Shown: positions 14,331 through 23,132, numbered from the stretch's first letter. The stretch is DNA of 29,376 bases from JBHBQE01 sp041776485 (GCA_041776485.1 JBHBQE010000009.1:1-29376); one strand, 5' to 3'. Made by a program: numbers and translations. The notes: generated from the sequence alone by a model not told the origin.

Positions 14331-16219
14331 GAGAAAATTGCTGCGCCGTAGGCAGAAAGCGGATATGATATTGAATATTCCCTGCCGTCACATTCGGTTT
14401 CAATAGGCTTATATACTCTGCCCTTAATATTTATATTCTCTAAATCATCCTCGCTGGACAATATAAGTGTATGGTTTTTATTTGAAATCGTTCCAACTCT
14501 ATAATCAGGATACTCCATCGGGGTAAAATTACATACATACAAAAGATTTTTCTTGCCATCCCTGGATTTCCTTGCAAAGCTAAATATGCTTCTATAGGAA
14601 TCGTTGGCATTTATCCACTCAAAGCCCTCCCAGCTACTATCTAATTCGTAATTAGAGGGGTATTTTTTATATATATTTAAAAGCTTCTTCACCCACATCT
14701 GAAGTCTTTTATGAGTGTCTTTCTCTAAAAGCCCCCAATCCAGCTCTCTATTCTCGCTCCATTCCCTTTCATGCCCAAAATCCTGCCCCATAAAGAGCAG
14801 CTTCTTTCCGGGATGTCCTATCATAAAGGCATATCCTACCATCAGGTTTTTAAACTTGTCCTTATAAAACCCCGGCATTTTATTAAGCATTGAGCATTTA
14901 AGATGAACTACCTCATCATGAGAAAGCACCAGTATATATTTTTCCGCCTCATTATAGCTCATGGCAAAGGTCATTTTATTATGATTATCTTTCCTGAAAT
15001 ACGGATCAAGTTTCATATAGTCCAAAAAATCGTTCATCCATCCCATATTCCATTTATAAGTGAAGCTTAACCCGCCATCATATAGACTATGGGTAATCTT
15101 CGGCCAGGCTGTAGACTCCTCCGCTATCATCATAAATCCCTGATATTTCCCTGTAATAATTGAGTTTAAATGCTTAAAAAATTCAATAGCGTCTAAGTTC
15201 TCATTCCCGCCATATTGATTGGGTACCCATTCTCCTGATTCCTTCCCATAGTCCAGATAAAGCATGCTTGCAACAGCGTCTACCCGCAAGCCGTCAATGT
15301 GATAGTTTTCCACCCAATTTAAAGCGCTTCCTATAAGGAAGTTTTTAACCTCGCTTTTGCTTAAATCAAATATTTTTGTTCCCCAATGGGGGTGCTCTCC
15401 CTTTCTGGTATCAGCATATTCATACAGCGGCTCTCCGTCAAATTCCATAAGTCCAAAGCTGTCCTTGGGGAAATGTGCCGGTACCCAATCTATAATTACG
15501 CCTATCCCTTTTTTATGCATATAATTTACAAAATACATGAAGTCCTTGGGGCTTCCATATCTGGAGGTGGGTGCATAGTAACCGGTAACCTGATAACCCC
15601 AGGAACCGTCATACGGATATTCCGATATACCCATTAATTCTACATGGGTATACCCCATATACTTAACATATTCTGCTAAAGAATGGGCAAATTCTTTATA
15701 ACTGTAAAACCCCTCGTCCTCCCTTCCCGGATGTCTTTTCCATGAACCCGGATGAACTTCATATATTGCAAGGGGCTGCTCGTGTATAGTATCCTTATTT
15801 TCGATTCTTTTATTCACCCATTTTTCATCAGACCATTTGAATTTATCAATAAAGCTTATTCTGGAAGCAGTGCCCGGTCTCAGCTCACCGCTGGCGGCAT
15901 ATGGATCACTTTTATAAATTTTTTTTCCACCGGCTGTGATAATCAAATATCTGTAAAGCTGCCCCTCCCTTGCCTTTGGCACAAACAATTCATATATTCC
16001 CATTTGTGTTGGGGCAACTTTTTCCATTTTGTGAGAAGTTTCCTCCCAATTGTTAAACTCCCCAATTAGAAAAACCTCCTTGGCATGAGGCGCCCAGAGG
16101 TCAAATATAACTCCGTCTTTATTATCCTTTGTATATCTATGGGCACCAAGCTTATTATATATTTCATAGTGAACCCCATGTCCAAAAAGATACATATCAA
16201 GCTCGCTAAAATATCCCAT
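14324..16219 (-). CDS. glgB: 1,4-alpha-glucan branching enzyme
   Basis: 631 residues, the usual length for a GlgB without the extra N-terminal module. The CBM48 domain (about 25-120) has VIFDLWAPHAKEVFLIGEFNNW. The GH13 barrel has YEVHPGSW, VELMGISEYPYDGSWGYQ, IDWVPAHF, DGLRVDAV (R312, nucleophile D314), MMIAEES (acid/base E367) and LSHDEVVH (H434/D435). All catalytic residues are intact. It makes alpha-1,6 branches in glycogen by moving cut alpha-1,4 chains. It stands alone here: no glgA, glgC, glgD or glgP is in the window. It lies between a TPR/AAA+ ATPase gene (2 bases upstream) and the DUF5711-like gene (overlapping), so its synthesis is tied to these proteins rather than to other glycogen enzymes. 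Confidence 0.97.
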   Translation of the reverse strand: MGYFSELDMYLFGHGVHYEIYNKLGAHRYTKDNKDGVIFDLWAPHAKEVFLIGEFNNWEETSHKMEKVAPTQMGIYELFVPKAREGQLYRYLIITAGGKKIYKSDPYAASGELRPGTASRISFIDKFKWSDEKWVNKRIENKDTIHEQPLAIYEVHPGSWKRHPGREDEGFYSYKEFAHSLAEYVKYMGYTHVELMGISEYPYDGSWGYQVTGYYAPTSRYGSPKDFMYFVNYMHKKGIGVIIDWVPAHFPKDSFGLMEFDGEPLYEYADTRKGEHPHWGTKIFDLSKSEVKNFLIGSALNWVENYHIDGLRVDAVASMLYLDYGKESGEWVPNQYGGNENLDAIEFFKHLNSIITGKYQGFMMIAEESTAWPKITHSLYDGGLSFTYKWNMGWMNDFLDYMKLDPYFRKDNHNKMTFAMSYNEAEKYILVLSHDEVVHLKCSMLNKMPGFYKDKFKNLMVGYAFMIGHPGKKLLFMGQDFGHEREWSENRELDWGLLEKDTHKRLQMWVKKLLNIYKKYPSNYELDSSWEGFEWINANDSYRSIFSFARKSRDGKKNLLYVCNFTPMEYPDYRVGTISNKNHTLILSSEDDLENINIKGRVYKPIETECDGREYSISYPLSAYGAAIFSW

Positions 16220-16221
16220 GC

Positions 16222-18675
16222 TTAATCCTCTCTAAAATCCCTCTCCTGTAATACTTTCAATCCGGACTCATCGTCGGATTTACTCTTAAAAATTCCAAAT
16301 AACCTCTTAAATCTTGTTTTATTTGCCAGCGCAATAGCATTATCTAAAAGCACTTTAATGTCCAAAACTGTAGCAGGACTGGTTGGTGTGCTCATAATAT
16401 TTACCCTGTCATATAATGCCAAAATCCCCATTTCATCAATTATATATCCACTTTCTGCCGCATATAGTTTCCCGAAGTTGACCAGCTCGTCTATTGTCAT
16501 AACGGGAATGCTTATGGGCTCTGAGAATTTCTTTGCAAACCTTGGATATCGTTTCAAAAGTCCGCTTATTTCCTCTCTGGAATCCTCCAATATAATAAGA
16601 GTGCCCTTAGTATCACCCTCAATACTTATAGATAGTGACATTACAGAATCATTGGAAAGTGCCCCTGCATTTTCTATGATAAGTACGCCCCCTCCGATTT
16701 TATCAACAACTGTTCCAACATCCTTTTCGTTTAATTTCTCTGCAGATATCTTCCCTATATTACCCTCAGGCTTACCTGTCTGGCTCTGCAATACCTTAAT
16801 TATATTTTGAGCAAGTCTGGTTTTCCCACTGCCCCTACGTCCCTGTATAATAATATGACCAAAGCTGATTGCACCCCCTGTAAAAAGTCCTGACTTCGCT
16901 GCTGCAAGAGCATTAACTATATGACTTTCCATACCCGTGATTCCTGCAAAATAAGAAAGAAGCTTCCTTTCCTCTCCACTAAGCTCCGCAGGTTCATCCT
17001 CAGGCAGTGAAGCTATCTCCTCCTCGCTATAACGATCCCCCTCTGATAGAACCTCTATATCCTGCTTAGGCACCGAGGCAAGCATTTCTACAGTAGTATT
17101 CTGTTCTCTGGTAAGTCTGTCTATCTCTCCCTGAAGCATATCATTTATACTTTTAAGGGTTTCCTCAGGGGATAAGTCCTGAGTACTCTCAGCTTTAACA
17201 AACTCATTACTGTCTGTATCCTCTGGGGTTTTCTCCTTAAAATCTACTTCCTCTTCCTCCTCGTAGAACTGCGGATCCAGAATTGCATATTCTGAGTCCA
17301 GTAAATACTCCTCATCCTGCTTCTCCTCAGGGGGCTGCTCTGCAGCTTCCATACCTGCTCCATGTTCAGAATCTTCTGCTGCCAACAAATCTTCCTGAGC
17401 AGCACTCTTTAACGCATCTTCCTCTGATGAGTTTTCCTGAACATGCTCACTGTCAGACTCCTGTTCTTCAAGTTCAAGTCTCTCTATAATTTCCTGCTCC
17501 TGCGAAACATCCGCTATTTCGTTTTTATTTTTATCCTGCTGAATGATTGGAATATTAAACTCTCCCGAAACTACATTTCCTCCTGCACTTAAAACAGGGA
17601 TTGGAAATCCTGCCCTTGCCTTTTCGCCGGTTTCCAGCAGTTTATCTAAAAGTTTATTGGCTTTCTCCAGTGCCTCCTGCTTATAATGTATAAGCTCCTG
17701 CTCCTTTGCCTCTAAAAGTGCCTGCTTTGCCGCTCTCCTCGTTCGCTCCCATCGCATAGACACTTCCTCTATAGTCAGCTGCCCCTCTATCTGGTCATAG
17801 CCCCCCTCATGTCCTGCCTCTAATATACTGATTTGGCCATCATTTTCCTCAGACAGGTATTCCTGAAATCTGCTTTTTAACTCCTCATCAATTTTTTTGG
17901 TGGAAAATTTGTCCTCATTAACAGGCTGCTCAATTTTAAGCTGGGGAATATCCTCAACCAACTCCTTTAAAGCTTCCATATTCCCGGAAATTTCCTCAAC
18001 TTTCGAGGCTTGCATAATCTCTTCTATATTTCTCTTAATCTCTGCCTGCAGATTATAAGTATCAAATTGTCCGCCGTCCCCAATATCCTGAATGCTCACA
18101 CCCCTATTGATAAGCTGCTTTTTTAATTTTCTGGACTTGTCAACGTACTCTCCCTCTCCAAACCAAAGGATAATTTCATCAAGAAGTAAGATACATTTGT
18201 CTATCTGTCCTGTTTCTCTATATAAACACGCCAGCTTATATCCCCATTCTTCAAAAAGCTCATTGGCTCTAAGCTCCTCTAATATATCAATTAAAGTAGC
18301 AGTATCAGCTTTCTTTTCCTTATAAAGTTCATATTTGATAATAAAACGAATATTGTCCTTAGGGGCAAGTTCAATGAATTTCTGATAATATTCTCCTGCC
18401 TCGTCAAAATCTCCCATTCTTGCACAAAGAATAGCAAGCTTATATATGATAATCCTGCCCACAGGAGAGCGTTCATGAGCAATCTCCAGAAGTTCCCTTG
18501 CATCTTCAAATTTTTCAAGAGCTTCGTATCTTTCTGCACCGCCTAAAAGAAAATTAACATTGTGCAGCTTTCTCCAATTAACAGAGTCCAGTAAATCCAG
18601 TGCCTCCTCATGTTCATTTGCCGCAAGATAGCTGTCAATTCTAGCCACCCTCTCCTTATATTCTGCTCTATCCAA
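16222..18675 (-). CDS. TPR protein with acidic linker and C-terminal SpoVK/CbxX-like AAA+ domain
   Basis: 817 residues. The N-terminal part (about 1-190) is helical TPR-like repeats (GDFDEAGEYYQKFIELAPKD, TGQIDKCILLLDEIILWFG). A long charged, coiled and very acidic linker (about 190-570, rich in Glu, including EEEEEVDF near 472) follows. The C-terminal AAA+ domain (about 580-790) has Walker A GRRGSGKT (612-619), a Walker B-like VLIIEN (664-669) with Glu-Asn in place of Asp-Glu, and LLKRYPRFAKKF near 706-717, resembling the arginine-finger region of SpoVK/CbxX (CfxQ). Such AAA+ proteins remodel or activate partner complexes. The TPR part probably binds the partner. It is 2 bases upstream of glgB and 14 bases downstream of the hydratase gene. 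The cellular target is unknown. Confidence 0.75.
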   Translation of the reverse strand: MDRAEYKERVARIDSYLAANEHEEALDLLDSVNWRKLHNVNFLLGGAERYEALEKFEDARELLEIAHERSPVGRIIIYKLAILCARMGDFDEAGEYYQKFIELAPKDNIRFIIKYELYKEKKADTATLIDILEELRANELFEEWGYKLACLYRETGQIDKCILLLDEIILWFGEGEYVDKSRKLKKQLINRGVSIQDIGDGGQFDTYNLQAEIKRNIEEIMQASKVEEISGNMEALKELVEDIPQLKIEQPVNEDKFSTKKIDEELKSRFQEYLSEENDGQISILEAGHEGGYDQIEGQLTIEEVSMRWERTRRAAKQALLEAKEQELIHYKQEALEKANKLLDKLLETGEKARAGFPIPVLSAGGNVVSGEFNIPIIQQDKNKNEIADVSQEQEIIERLELEEQESDSEHVQENSSEEDALKSAAQEDLLAAEDSEHGAGMEAAEQPPEEKQDEEYLLDSEYAILDPQFYEEEEEVDFKEKTPEDTDSNEFVKAESTQDLSPEETLKSINDMLQGEIDRLTREQNTTVEMLASVPKQDIEVLSEGDRYSEEEIASLPEDEPAELSGEERKLLSYFAGITGMESHIVNALAAAKSGLFTGGAISFGHIIIQGRRGSGKTRLAQNIIKVLQSQTGKPEGNIGKISAEKLNEKDVGTVVDKIGGGVLIIENAGALSNDSVMSLSISIEGDTKGTLIILEDSREEISGLLKRYPRFAKKFSEPISIPVMTIDELVNFGKLYAAESGYIIDEMGILALYDRVNIMSTPTSPATVLDIKVLLDNAIALANKTRFKRLFGIFKSKSDDESGLKVLQERDFRED

Positions 18676-18689
18676 AACTACTCCTTATA

Positions 18690-20933
18690 TTACTTTCTAT
18701 AATAATTAATAAGACATCCCTTGCTTATTATATCCCTTTCACTGTCGGTAAGCGGTTCCATATACAATGTAAAAGGTATTTTCTTTTCGGATTTTATTAT
18801 GTATGCTTCAAACTCCCGGGGACATGATGAGAGCAATTTAGCCTTTATTTCAGGAATAAATATAAAATCTCCGTTTGTAAACGGCAATTCCTCAGCCTTA
18901 ACTATAAAAGGCAGCATTCCCCAGTTGATAAGATTTGAACGGTATCTTTTAGTGGCATATTCTCTGGCAATATTTGCCCAGCCTCCCAGCACTCTTTGAC
19001 ATGAAGCTGCCTGTTCTCTGGCTGAACCGTCTCCGGGCTTTGTGGCATAGATACTGCTTCCTATACCTAAATTACCATTATCAACTCCGTTAAACTCCCT
19101 CTTTACTGTGGCAATAGCCTGTGCTATTGCAGTATCAATATCTGATATATCACCCTGTTCAATAGCTTTCTGTGCCTTTTGTACCAATTTTGACCGTTCC
19201 ACATATGCAGGATCCTTTCTGGAAAGGGTGTACTCTGCGAGCCTTAAGGGGTTTGACCTATAGGAAGAAGTTTCCCCTGAGGGAATCAGCTCATCCGTAG
19301 TGGTAACCGGATCATGGATTTCTGAAACCACACGAATCAACAAGTGCTCCGGCAAGCTTGGAATTTGTGGCCAATCCTTAATATTAGGCCCGTATTTTAA
19401 TTCAATATCTTCATCAGCTTTTCCATGGCTGTCAAATACTCTATGCTTATAAATATTGGAATCGAAGAAATACTTTGGCTTTTTATAGTCAATATCTATT
19501 TCATCTGCACCTGTAATGAATCCCTGATTCGCTGCTGTTGCAGCTATAGAACGAGCGTCCATAAGCGCCACCGAGGAAATCTGTCCCTCTCCCAGCTTTG
19601 AGCCCTCTCTATTGGGGAAATTCCTAGTTGAATGTCTTATGGAAAATCCATTATTTGCCGGAGTATCTCCTGCACCAAAGCAAGGACCGCAGAATGCAGT
19701 TTTTATTACTGCTCCTGCCGACATAAGATCACCAAAGGATCCGTTTTTCATAAGCTCCATATATATCGGAGTGCTTGAAGGATATACACTGAGGGTAAAT
19801 TCATCCACACCTGTATAACTTCCCCTTATTATATCAGCAGCGTCACAAATATTTTCAAAACCTCCCCCTGCACAGCCGGCTATTATTCCCTGACTGGCTC
19901 TCAACTCTCCCTTAACCACATGATCCATAAGGGAAAAATCCACATCTTCCCCAAGACTTATTTTTGCCTTTTTCTCGCATTCCCTTAACACATCTATAAG
20001 ATTTGATTTAAGCTCTGATATCTTGTAGGTATTGCTCGGGTGGAAAGGCATTGCAATCATAGGGCGAATCTCATCTAAATCCACCTCTATAACACCGTCA
20101 TAATAGGCATTTTCTTCCGGCTTTAATTCCTTATAATCCTCAGCCCTGCCATGAATTTCATAAAACTCCCTGCACTTTTCATCCACTGTCCAAATAGAGG
20201 ACAGGCAGGTGGTTTCTGTAGTCATTACATCTATACCGATTCTATAGTCCATGGAAAGCTTTTCTATGCCAGGACCTATAAACTCCATAATTTTATTCTT
20301 AACAAAGCCCCTTTCAAACACCTCTCCGATTATTGCAAGGGCAATATCCTGAGGTCCGACTCCCGGAATAGGCTCTCCCTTTAAGTACACGCCAATAACC
20401 TCCGGCATATCAATATCATATGTCTTGCCTAAAAGCTGCTTTACAAGCTCTGGGCCACCCTCTCCCATTGCCATTGTCCCCAAGGCGCCATATCTTGTGT
20501 GGGAATCGCTTCCTAATATCATAGAACCGCATTTAGCCAACATTTCTCTGGCATACTGATGAATTACCGCTTGATGGGGCGGAACGTATACGCCCCCGTA
20601 CTTCTTAGCACAGGACAGACCAAACACATGATCATCCTCATTTATAGTGCCTCCTACGGCACACAGGCTGTTATGGCAGTTTGTAAGCACATATGGAATA
20701 GGGAATCTGGATAAGCCGGAGGCTCTGGCTGTTTGTATAATTCCCACATATGTAATATCGTGGCTGGTAAGAGCGTCAAAGCTAATCGAAAGCTTTTCCA
20801 TATTGTCGGATTTATTATGTGCCTTAAGAATTTTATAGGAAATTGTTTTTGCCTTTTGTGTCTTATCATGTTTATCCTTTGCCGGCACTATTTTCCCGTT
20901 AACTAAAAAGGCGCCTTCTCTATACGTTCTCAT
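18690..20933 (-). CDS. Aconitase-family hydratase (YbhJ-like)
   Basis: 747 residues, the length of aconitase A/YbhJ-type proteins. Motifs: GSDSHT (141-146), candidate Fe-S ligands C354 (AGCAGG) and C415/C418 (FCGPCFG), the substrate-contact segment SIRHSTRNFPNREG and, in the swivelling domain, GSAREQAA, the counterpart of SSREHAA. The cluster cysteines and key arginines are thus present. The usual GSCTN loop reads AGCAGG, which is atypical and suggests a substrate other than citrate/isocitrate. E. coli YbhJ is a related protein of unproven activity. It overlaps the coiled-coil gene by 4 bases and precedes the TPR/AAA+ gene. Call it aconitate hydratase only with caution. Confidence 0.8.
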   Translation of the reverse strand: MRTYREGAFLVNGKIVPAKDKHDKTQKAKTISYKILKAHNKSDNMEKLSISFDALTSHDITYVGIIQTARASGLSRFPIPYVLTNCHNSLCAVGGTINEDDHVFGLSCAKKYGGVYVPPHQAVIHQYAREMLAKCGSMILGSDSHTRYGALGTMAMGEGGPELVKQLLGKTYDIDMPEVIGVYLKGEPIPGVGPQDIALAIIGEVFERGFVKNKIMEFIGPGIEKLSMDYRIGIDVMTTETTCLSSIWTVDEKCREFYEIHGRAEDYKELKPEENAYYDGVIEVDLDEIRPMIAMPFHPSNTYKISELKSNLIDVLRECEKKAKISLGEDVDFSLMDHVVKGELRASQGIIAGCAGGGFENICDAADIIRGSYTGVDEFTLSVYPSSTPIYMELMKNGSFGDLMSAGAVIKTAFCGPCFGAGDTPANNGFSIRHSTRNFPNREGSKLGEGQISSVALMDARSIAATAANQGFITGADEIDIDYKKPKYFFDSNIYKHRVFDSHGKADEDIELKYGPNIKDWPQIPSLPEHLLIRVVSEIHDPVTTTDELIPSGETSSYRSNPLRLAEYTLSRKDPAYVERSKLVQKAQKAIEQGDISDIDTAIAQAIATVKREFNGVDNGNLGIGSSIYATKPGDGSAREQAASCQRVLGGWANIAREYATKRYRSNLINWGMLPFIVKAEELPFTNGDFIFIPEIKAKLLSSCPREFEAYIIKSEKKIPFTLYMEPLTDSERDIISKGCLINYYRK

Positions 20934-21688
20934 TTATGTCTTCCTCCAAGTCCAAGCAGTCCTCTCTTTGGTTCCTTTTCTTCTTCCTTCAGCCGAAAAT
21001 GCTCCTCATCCAATGCCCGCATTTCCTCATCGCTTAGCTTTATACTTTCAATTTCCGGCAGTGCCTCTTCCTTTGTCTCATCATCAGGCATAAGCCCTGC
21101 TGCCTTAAAATACTCCTCATTTATGCGAATAGTGGGAACTATCTTTTCTGATACTTCCTTTACCTCTTCCTCGTCTTTTTTTCTCTCAGCCTCATATTTT
21201 AATCTTTTGTTTTCGTTCTCAATTAACATAAGATACTTTTGTGTATCAATTAATGATGATAATTGATTTTTTAAATCCAACTGATTGTCCTTGAGAATTT
21301 TTTTTCTGGCTTCGATTTGCTCACTGAGCTTTTCGTGGGCACTGTCAATATCTTCCTTCGCCCTGTCAATAACCCGTTGAACCTCATCTATAGCGTGGTC
21401 TGTATACATTATAGATGCGGCATAAATATCCTCTGCATTTTTCCTGGCATCAAATATCATTCCATCAGACTGTTTTTGTATATCTCTAATAGCTCTGTCC
21501 TTTGAGCGCCTGGTAATCTCATACTCATCCATCATAGAATACATACAGTCATTTAAGTCCTTTAAAAGGCTCATCATACGATCCCTGTCGATAATGACCC
21601 TTTTCTTACTCCCCTCAATGGGTTCAGCCTTTGAGAATAATATATGTATTGCCTTTAATACTTCTTCAGTTTTATCCTTTGAATTCAT
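20930..21688 (-). CDS. Coiled-coil protein, DivIVA-like tail, function unknown
   Basis: 252 residues, soluble, highly charged. A long heptad-rich helix runs from about residue 30 to 180 (DARKNAEDIYAASIMYTDHA, EVQRVIDRAKEDIDSAHEKL, LIENENKRLKYEAERKKDEE). An acidic linker and a short basic glycine-containing tail (PKRGLLGLGGRHK) follow. It looks like the coiled-coil part of DivIVA/GpsB-type scaffolds, but the N-terminal membrane-binding motif of DivIVA is not obvious. It is the first gene of the five-gene operon. GGAGA (21695-21699) is immediately downstream of the U run of the SRP RNA gene, leaving no room for a separate promoter. A structural or localising role for the operon is inferred. Confidence 0.7.
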   Translation of the reverse strand: MNSKDKTEEVLKAIHILFSKAEPIEGSKKRVIIDRDRMMSLLKDLNDCMYSMMDEYEITRRSKDRAIRDIQKQSDGMIFDARKNAEDIYAASIMYTDHAIDEVQRVIDRAKEDIDSAHEKLSEQIEARKKILKDNQLDLKNQLSSLIDTQKYLMLIENENKRLKYEAERKKDEEEVKEVSEKIVPTIRINEEYFKAAGLMPDDETKEEALPEIESIKLSDEEMRALDEEHFRLKEEEKEPKRGLLGLGGRHK

Positions 21689-21708
21689 AAACTATCTCCA
21701 AAAAAATT

Positions 21709-21970
21709 GGGCGTTCCACTTCGAACACTGCAAAACAGCCGTTTCCCTTAGCAGCAACTGGCTCAAGGCACCCTTACGGCACATGAAAGCTCCTGCTTAG
21801 TGCTGCTTCATTCCTGACCTGACACGGTTCGCAGGTTTCCATTGCGTAAGACCCCAAGCTTTAACGTCACATAATAAGAGTCTGCACCGCCCTGCATTGT
21901 CCTCTATGGAACATCACCCCAGCTATAGCGGATTGCTGGATTCAAGGTACCGCTACCACCCCGGCTGCCC
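21709..21970 (-). ncRNA. ffs: Signal recognition particle RNA, long Gram-positive form
   Basis: The minus strand contains the SRP core signature (21799-21824), reading GUCAGGUCAGGAAUGAAGCAGC. This is the conserved tetraloop and asymmetric-loop region that binds Ffh. The ends close as a rod: 5' GGGC (21967-21970) pairs with GCCC (21709-21712), giving about 262 nt. That is the Alu-containing form typical of Bacillus and Clostridia. A run of seven U (21700-21706) follows and would end transcription. Its position directly downstream of tadA is common in Firmicutes. It guides membrane and secreted proteins to the translocon together with Ffh. Exact ends are uncertain by a few bases. Confidence 0.92.
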
Positions 21971-21980
21971 AATCATTGGA

Positions 21981-21986
21981 ATTATA
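21981..21986 (-). promoter_or_regulatory. -10 box of the SRP RNA promoter
   Basis: Minus strand TATAAT is a perfect -10, ten bases before the predicted 5' GGGC end. The -35 would fall in the 3' end of tadA (around 22004-22009) and is weak (GTGCAA). Readthrough from tadA may therefore also supply transcript. Confidence 0.6.
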
Positions 21987-21998
21987 CTCTATTTATGC

Positions 21999-22511
21999 TT
22001 ATTTTGCACGTAAATTCCTAAAGAAATCTTTGAGCAGGTCACTGCATTCTGCATAGAGCAGTCCCCCCTCTTTTTGAACCTGATGATTAAATCCGGCAAT
22101 ATCTAAAATATCAATAATTGTGCCGGCGCTTCCCGCTTTATGATTTTTGCAGCCATATATGAGTCTGGGTATTCTTGCTTGAACTATAGCTCCTGCACAC
22201 ATAGGGCATGGCTCCAAAGTAACATACATCACGCAATCCTCCAGACGAAAATCACCCAACTTCCTGCAAGCCTTTTTAATTGCAGAAATTTCCGCGTGAG
22301 CCAATACGCTTTTATCGGTATTCCGTCTGTTATATCCCTTAGACAGTACCTTTCCCTCCCTGACAATAACACAACCTACAGGTATTTCTCCCAGCAAAAA
22401 TCCCTTTTTTGCCTCCTTTAATGCCAGTTCCATAAATTTAGGGTCAGCCTCCTCATTGAGTATAGCCCTTTTATTCTCTCTGATTTTTAATACATCCTGT
22501 GACAATGCCAT
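21999..22511 (-). CDS. tadA: tRNA adenosine(34) deaminase
   Basis: 170 residues. The zinc site of the cytidine deaminase fold is complete: HAE (H72, catalytic E74) and PCPMC (C102, C105), with EIPVGCVIV before and GYNRR in the substrate region. It converts A34 of tRNA-Arg(ACG) to inosine. The N-terminus is about 25 residues longer than usual (typical proteins start near KFMELALKEA). However, AGGAGAG lies 7 bases before the first ATG, so the long start is kept. The SRP RNA gene follows directly. The promoter is at 22540-22568. Confidence 0.95.
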   Translation of the reverse strand: MALSQDVLKIRENKRAILNEEADPKFMELALKEAKKGFLLGEIPVGCVIVREGKVLSKGYNRRNTDKSVLAHAEISAIKKACRKLGDFRLEDCVMYVTLEPCPMCAGAIVQARIPRLIYGCKNHKAGSAGTIIDILDIAGFNHQVQKEGGLLYAECSDLLKDFFRNLRAK

Positions 22512-22539
22512 ATAGAACTCTCCTGATTTCTTTGATATG

Positions 22540-22568
22540 ATAATATATAATTAAGTGAGGATATGCAA
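22540..22568 (-). promoter_or_regulatory. tadA promoter, overlapping the divergent GNAT start
   Basis: Minus strand -35 TTGCAT (22563-22568), 17-base spacer, -10 TATTAT (22540-22545). The -35 covers the first ATG of the acetyltransferase gene. On the plus strand a perfect TATAAT (22546-22551) shares the same stretch, so the two promoters exclude each other sterically. Confidence 0.6.
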
Positions 22569-22571
22569 ATA

Positions 22572-23132
22572 ATGAAAACTGAGTATAGAACAAAAAGGCT
22601 TATTTTAAGGGTACTGACCCCAAATTCCGGCGGACCGGTTGCAGATTTTTACAATAAAAATTTTGATGAATTCAGCAAATATGAACCACTTAATCAATAT
22701 GCTCACAGCGTAAGCTATCATAAAAATAATCTTAAATATGAGTATAATCTGTTTTTAAAGGGATTATTTACAAGGTTTTTTATTTTTGAAAGAGACAATC
22801 CTCTGACTATAATCGGTACCGTAAGCTATCGAGATATACGGCTTGAATATTATAATTCCTGCGTAATAGGTTATAAAATAGATAAAAGCAAAAGGCGGTT
22901 AGGCTATTGCCTGGAGGCAATTCGCGCAGGGAATTTGCTTATCTTCTCTGAAATGGGATTAAACAGAATCGAAGCCACAGTACTCCCTTCCAATATACCC
23001 TCTATAGCTCTTTTAGAAAAGGCCGGCTTTACAAGAGAAGGGCTGCTTAGAGAAAAAATTATGCTGGGTGATGTATATCGGGATCATCTGCTTTATTCAC
23101 TGCTAAGGAAAGATATAATTACTCCTCCTTAG
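22572..23132 (+). CDS. GNAT N-acetyltransferase, RimJ/RimL-like
   Basis: 186 residues from ATG 22572. GAGGA lies about 10 bases before it. The ATG at 22563 lies only 2 bases from that site and is less likely. Features of the family: TKRLILRVLTP at the start, IIGTVSYRDI, the acetyl-CoA loop with KRRLGYCLEAI, and IEATVLPSNIPSIALLEKAGF followed by REGLLRE. RimJ/RimL-type enzymes acetylate N-termini of ribosomal proteins or small amines. The substrate here is unknown. With TATAAT at 22546-22551 the transcript would start only about 14 bases before the ATG. Its end overlaps the convergent GGDEF gene by 14 bases. Confidence 0.88.
   Translation: MKTEYRTKRLILRVLTPNSGGPVADFYNKNFDEFSKYEPLNQYAHSVSYHKNNLKYEYNLFLKGLFTRFFIFERDNPLTIIGTVSYRDIRLEYYNSCVIGYKIDKSKRRLGYCLEAIRAGNLLIFSEMGLNRIEATVLPSNIPSIALLEKAGFTREGLLREKIMLGDVYRDHLLYSLLRKDIITPP

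Noticed and set aside
21689..21970. Riboswitch or T-box leader for the coiled-coil operon
   Set aside because: The sequence matches SRP RNA through its conserved core, closing stem and position after tadA, which explains the structure.
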